Source: Arthrobacter sp. ERGS1:01 (GTDB lineage: Bacteria > Actinomycetota > Actinomycetes > Actinomycetales > Micrococcaceae). Taken from it: 64,000 bases of DNA. The translations under genes and the position numbers were made by a program. The stretch is from assembly GCF_001281315.1 (NCBI RefSeq), contig NZ_CP012479.1, positions 2,728,001 through 2,792,000 on the forward strand. The letters are read 5' to 3'. This document shows positions 61,359-64,000 of this stretch, one piece after another; position 1 is the stretch's first letter, and every line of letters begins with the position of its first letter. Under the pieces are notes generated by a model. The model made no database searches, was not told the DNA's origin, and worked only from the letters and a program-made list of their open reading frames with translations.

Positions 61359-62579
61359 CTACTGCGTACTCGCCGTTTGGATCGACGATTGATGCCCGGC
61401 CATGCCGGCTGTTTTTGCGCGTGCGTGTGCTTGCGGCAACGCGGCCACAAAGGCTTCAACGTCTTCCGGGCTCGATGTATGCCCGAGGCTGAAGCGTTGT
61501 GCGCCACGTGCCGTGTCCTCGTCCAGGCCCATGGCCAGGAGCACGTGGGAGGGTCGGGGCACGCCGGCCGTGCAGGCCGAGCCGGTGGAGGATTCAATGC
61601 CGGCCATGTCCAGCAGGAACAGCAGCGAGTCTCCCTCGCAGCCGGGAAACGTGAAATGGGCGTTGCCGGGTAGGCGGCCGGCCGGGTTGACGGCCGGGTC
61701 CACGCCGCGCAGCACGGCGTCCGGCACGGCCGCACGGACGGCGGCGATGATCCCGTCGCGGAGGGCGGCGATCCTGGCACTTTCGTCGGACAGGTTGTCG
61801 GTGACGTCCTGTGCGGCGGCGGCAAAGGCGGCGATTCCAGCAGTGTCCAGGGTGCCGGAGCGGACGCCGCGTTCCTGTCCCCCGCCGTGCTGGACGGGAG
61901 TCAATGACACGGCGCGGCCCAGCAGGAGCGCGCCGACGCCGACGGGCCCGCCGATCTTGTGCCCGCTGATGGACATGGCGGCCAGTCCGGATTTCTTGAA
62001 GTTCACGGGCACGGAGCCGAAGGCCTGGACGGCGTCGGAGTGCACGGGGATGCCGTGGGCGCCGGCGAGCTCCACGATCCCGGCGATGGGCTCGATGGTG
62101 CCGACCTCGTTGTTGGCCCACATGCAACTGATGAGGGCCACGGTGTCCGCGCCGCCGTCGTCGAGCTCGCGGGCCAGTGCTGCCAGGCTCACGGTGCCGC
62201 TTTCATCGACGGGGAGCCAGACGGCCTGGGCGCCTTCGTGCTTTTCCAGCCATTCCACGGTGTCCTGGACGGCGGCGTGTTCGACGCCGGAGACCAGGAT
62301 GCGGGTCCGGCGGGGATCGGCGTCGCGGCGGTTCCAAAAAAGGCCCTTGACGGCGAGGTTGTCCGCCTCGGTGCCGCCGGAGGTGAAGATGACCTCGGTG
62401 GGGTGGGCGCCGGCGGCCGCCGCGATGGTTTCACGGGACGCCTCGACGGTGGCGCGGGCGCGACGGCCTGCCCCATGCAGCGATGAGGGGTTGCCGGGAC
62501 GGGCGATGACGGAGGTGAGTGCGGCGAGGGCCGGGGCCGAAAGGGGCGTGGTCGCCGCGTGGTCTAGATACACGGGCAC
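61359..62579 (-). CDS. Cysteine desulfurase (IscS/NifS family)
   Basis: The 406-residue PLP enzyme takes sulfur from cysteine for thiolation of tRNA and for Fe-S clusters. The PLP-binding Lys208 is seen in SISGHKIGGPVGV, and the persulfide-carrying Cys336 in ESSTGSACTAGVPRPSH. The N-terminal VYLDHAATTPL and HAAVQDTVEW motifs are conserved. GTG 62579 has only a weak ribosome site. The gene precedes mnmA in the same direction, so the two form a tRNA-thiolation unit, although the REP-like element lies between them. Confidence 0.94.
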   Translation of the reverse strand: MPVYLDHAATTPLSAPALAALTSVIARPGNPSSLHGAGRRARATVEASRETIAAAAGAHPTEVIFTSGGTEADNLAVKGLFWNRRDADPRRTRILVSGVEHAAVQDTVEWLEKHEGAQAVWLPVDESGTVSLAALARELDDGGADTVALISCMWANNEVGTIEPIAGIVELAGAHGIPVHSDAVQAFGSVPVNFKKSGLAAMSISGHKIGGPVGVGALLLGRAVSLTPVQHGGGQERGVRSGTLDTAGIAAFAAAAQDVTDNLSDESARIAALRDGIIAAVRAAVPDAVLRGVDPAVNPAGRLPGNAHFTFPGCEGDSLLFLLDMAGIESSTGSACTAGVPRPSHVLLAMGLDEDTARGAQRFSLGHTSSPEDVEAFVAALPQAHARAKTAGMAGHQSSIQTASTQ

Positions 62580-62632
62580 TGCTCAATTCTACGGCATCCG
62601 GCCGGCACCGCCGGGGAGGCATTTGCCACATC

Positions 62633-62682
62633 ATGTCAACCAAGTCAACGGAGTTGTCACGGTTGTCAATAACTGTTGTCAA
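62633..62682 (+). promoter_or_regulatory. Cluster of five GTCA direct repeats upstream of the subtilase gene
   Basis: GTCA occurs at 62635, 62644, 62656, 62665 and 62678, mostly as TTGTCA or GTCAA, within 50 bases and about 57-105 bases before the subtilase start. The spacing of 9, 12, 9 and 13 suggests tandem sites for a regulator, or a promoter region with several -35-like elements. Confidence 0.35.
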
Positions 62683-62738
62683 TGGCAGTATCGAGCGTGT
62701 TGTGCATCACTCACCGAATCCATGGGGGATTTTCTTAC

Positions 62739-64000
62739 ATGAAGACAGCTACATTCCGTCGCGCGACGGCGGCTGCCGCGTGCGCCGTCGCCTTCGCCGC
62801 GTCCACAGTGCTCAGCGGCAGCGCCATGGCAACAACCGCAGCCACGCCGTCCACGCCCGTCGTTTTTCCCGCCGTCGAGGGCCAGCTCATGAGCTACGTC
62901 GTCAACGCGAAGGTCGCCAACGCCAACAAGACCAAGGAGGTCGTGAAGGCCGTTGAGGCCGCCGGCGGCGTCGCCGTGCAGCAGTGGCCCGAGATTGGCG
63001 TGGTCATCGTCCAGTCCGAGAGCGCCAACTTCCGCTCCGACATCCTCAAGTACGGCTACTCCACCGTCGAATCGGTGGGCGCAACGCGCACCATTCCGGT
63101 CGCGGAGGGCACGCCGGCCGGGATCCCCGTCCCCTGGCAGAAGGCTATGGCGCCCCGCAGCAAGCAACTCGCCAAGTCCGACCTCCTGTACGGCGACGCC
63201 ACGTTCGACGGCGTTGCCGCGGACCCGCGCGAAACCGAGCAGTGGGACATGGTGCAGATCAAGGCGGACCAGGCCCACCAGCTGACCGACGGATCCCGCA
63301 ACGTCCTGGTGGGAGTCCTCGACAGCGGCATCGACCCGAACCACCCCGACTTGAAGGCCAACATCGACGTCGCGGCGTCGGTAAACTGCACCAACGCCGG
63401 CCGTCCCGACACCTCCCCCACCGGCTGGAACCCCACCACCTCCTCGCACGGAACCCATGTGGCCGGCATCATCGGTGCCGCCCGCAACGGCGTCGGGATC
63501 GTGGGCGTGGCCCCGAACGTGCGCATGGCCTCCGTCAAGGTGGTCAACGACGCCGGCTCGATCTACCCCGAATACGCCATCTGCGGCTTCATGTGGGCGG
63601 GCATGAAGGGCATGGACGTCACAAATAACAGCTACTACATCGACCCGCTGGAATTCTGGTGCAACGACCAGCCCGACCAGGCAGCCGTGCGGGTTGCCGT
63701 TGAGCGCGCCGTCAACTGGTCAACAAAGCAGGGCGTGGTGCACGCGGCCGCGGCCGGCAACTCCTCCTACGACCTGTCCAACAAGACCACGGACAACGCC
63801 AGCCCGAACGACAGCACGCCGATTGCGCGCGGCATCAACAACCAGTGCAAGGACATCCCCACCGAGCTGGACGGGGTGGTCACCGTTTCCTCGACCGACC
63901 AGGCCGGCAAGTTGTCCTCATTCTCCAACCGCGGCCTGAACTCGATTGCCGTCGCAGCCCCGGGCTCCCGGATCCTTTCCACGCTGCCGAACAACAGCTA
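62739..64000 (+). CDS. Secreted S8 (subtilisin-like) serine protease, 5' part
   Basis: ATG 62739 begins a frame open to the window end (420 codons seen). It has a Sec signal peptide (MKTATFRRATAAAACAVAFA, then cleavage near AMA-TT), an inhibitor-like propeptide (about 35-165) and the catalytic domain with VGVLDSGIDPNHPD (Asp195) and SSHGTHVAGI (His237). The Ser-containing GTSMA motif would lie beyond base 64000. The substrate-binding AAAGNSSYDL stretch is visible. It is divergent from the cysteine desulfurase gene. GGGGGA lies ten bases before the start. The enzyme probably works outside the cell. Confidence 0.93.
   Translation, partial: MKTATFRRATAAAACAVAFAASTVLSGSAMATTAATPSTPVVFPAVEGQLMSYVVNAKVANANKTKEVVKAVEAAGGVAVQQWPEIGVVIVQSESANFRSDILKYGYSTVESVGATRTIPVAEGTPAGIPVPWQKAMAPRSKQLAKSDLLYGDATFDGVAADPRETEQWDMVQIKADQAHQLTDGSRNVLVGVLDSGIDPNHPDLKANIDVAASVNCTNAGRPDTSPTGWNPTTSSHGTHVAGIIGAARNGVGIVGVAPNVRMASVKVVNDAGSIYPEYAICGFMWAGMKGMDVTNNSYYIDPLEFWCNDQPDQAAVRVAVERAVNWSTKQGVVHAAAAGNSSYDLSNKTTDNASPNDSTPIARGINNQCKDIPTELDGVVTVSSTDQAGKLSSFSNRGLNSIAVAAPGSRILSTLPNNS

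Overview
This is a GC-rich actinobacterial chromosome segment with a Micrococcaceae (Arthrobacter-like) character. The evidence is a WhiB1-type regulator next to a PdtaS-type kinase, the MtrA-MtrB-LpqB cluster, a 180-kDa-class NAD-glutamate dehydrogenase, and galactofuranose genes. The genus is inferred from gene content only. No rRNA, tRNA, CRISPR array or insertion sequence was recognised.

Region 1 (1-17650) is a cell-envelope polysaccharide locus. A 2-epimerase (470-1534) faces a long minus-strand gene series running from glf (17650) to a glycosyltransferase ending at 1625. Together they supply a WbpA/B/E/D/I-like set for a 2,3-diacetamido uronic acid nucleotide sugar, a Glf/GlfT2-like galactofuranose pair, several glycosyltransferases, an acyltransferase with an SGNH domain, and a Wzm/Wzt-type ABC exporter. 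One glycosyltransferase (2899-4088) is frameshifted.

Region 2 (17917-22558) carries a large FHA plus FtsK/SpoIIIE-type ATPase resembling the type VII secretion motor EssC, with no other secretion gene beside it, and a small membrane protein.

Region 3 (22792-45081) keeps the gene order of Mycobacterium tuberculosis Rv3219-Rv3246c: whiB1, pdtaS, an Rv3235-family gene, secA, hpf, comF, lpqB, mtrB, mtrA. Inserted into it are gdh2, a CpaE-like/CpaB-like pair, a small BldC-like HTH gene, a LysM protein and a YcaQ-family glycosylase. Export, ribosome hibernation and cell-wall stress signalling are thus grouped.

Region 4 (45430-51281) is a compact plus-strand membrane protein/DUF4129/DUF4350/MoxR/DUF58 operon. 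DsrE-like, MetE-like and chorismate mutase genes follow on the minus strand.

Region 5 (53413-58936) is a peptide-type ABC importer operon (SBP, two permeases, fused double ATPase). The ATPase is frameshifted in the same CCCGGGC sequence context as the glycosyltransferase of region 1.

Region 6 (59072-64000) holds a DinB/maleylpyruvate-isomerase-like gene, then the most striking non-coding element of the window: eight copies of a 14-base core at an exact 32-bp period, four in each orientation, mirrored about position 59937. mnmA, a REP-like hairpin, a cysteine desulfurase and the 5' part of a secreted subtilase complete the window.
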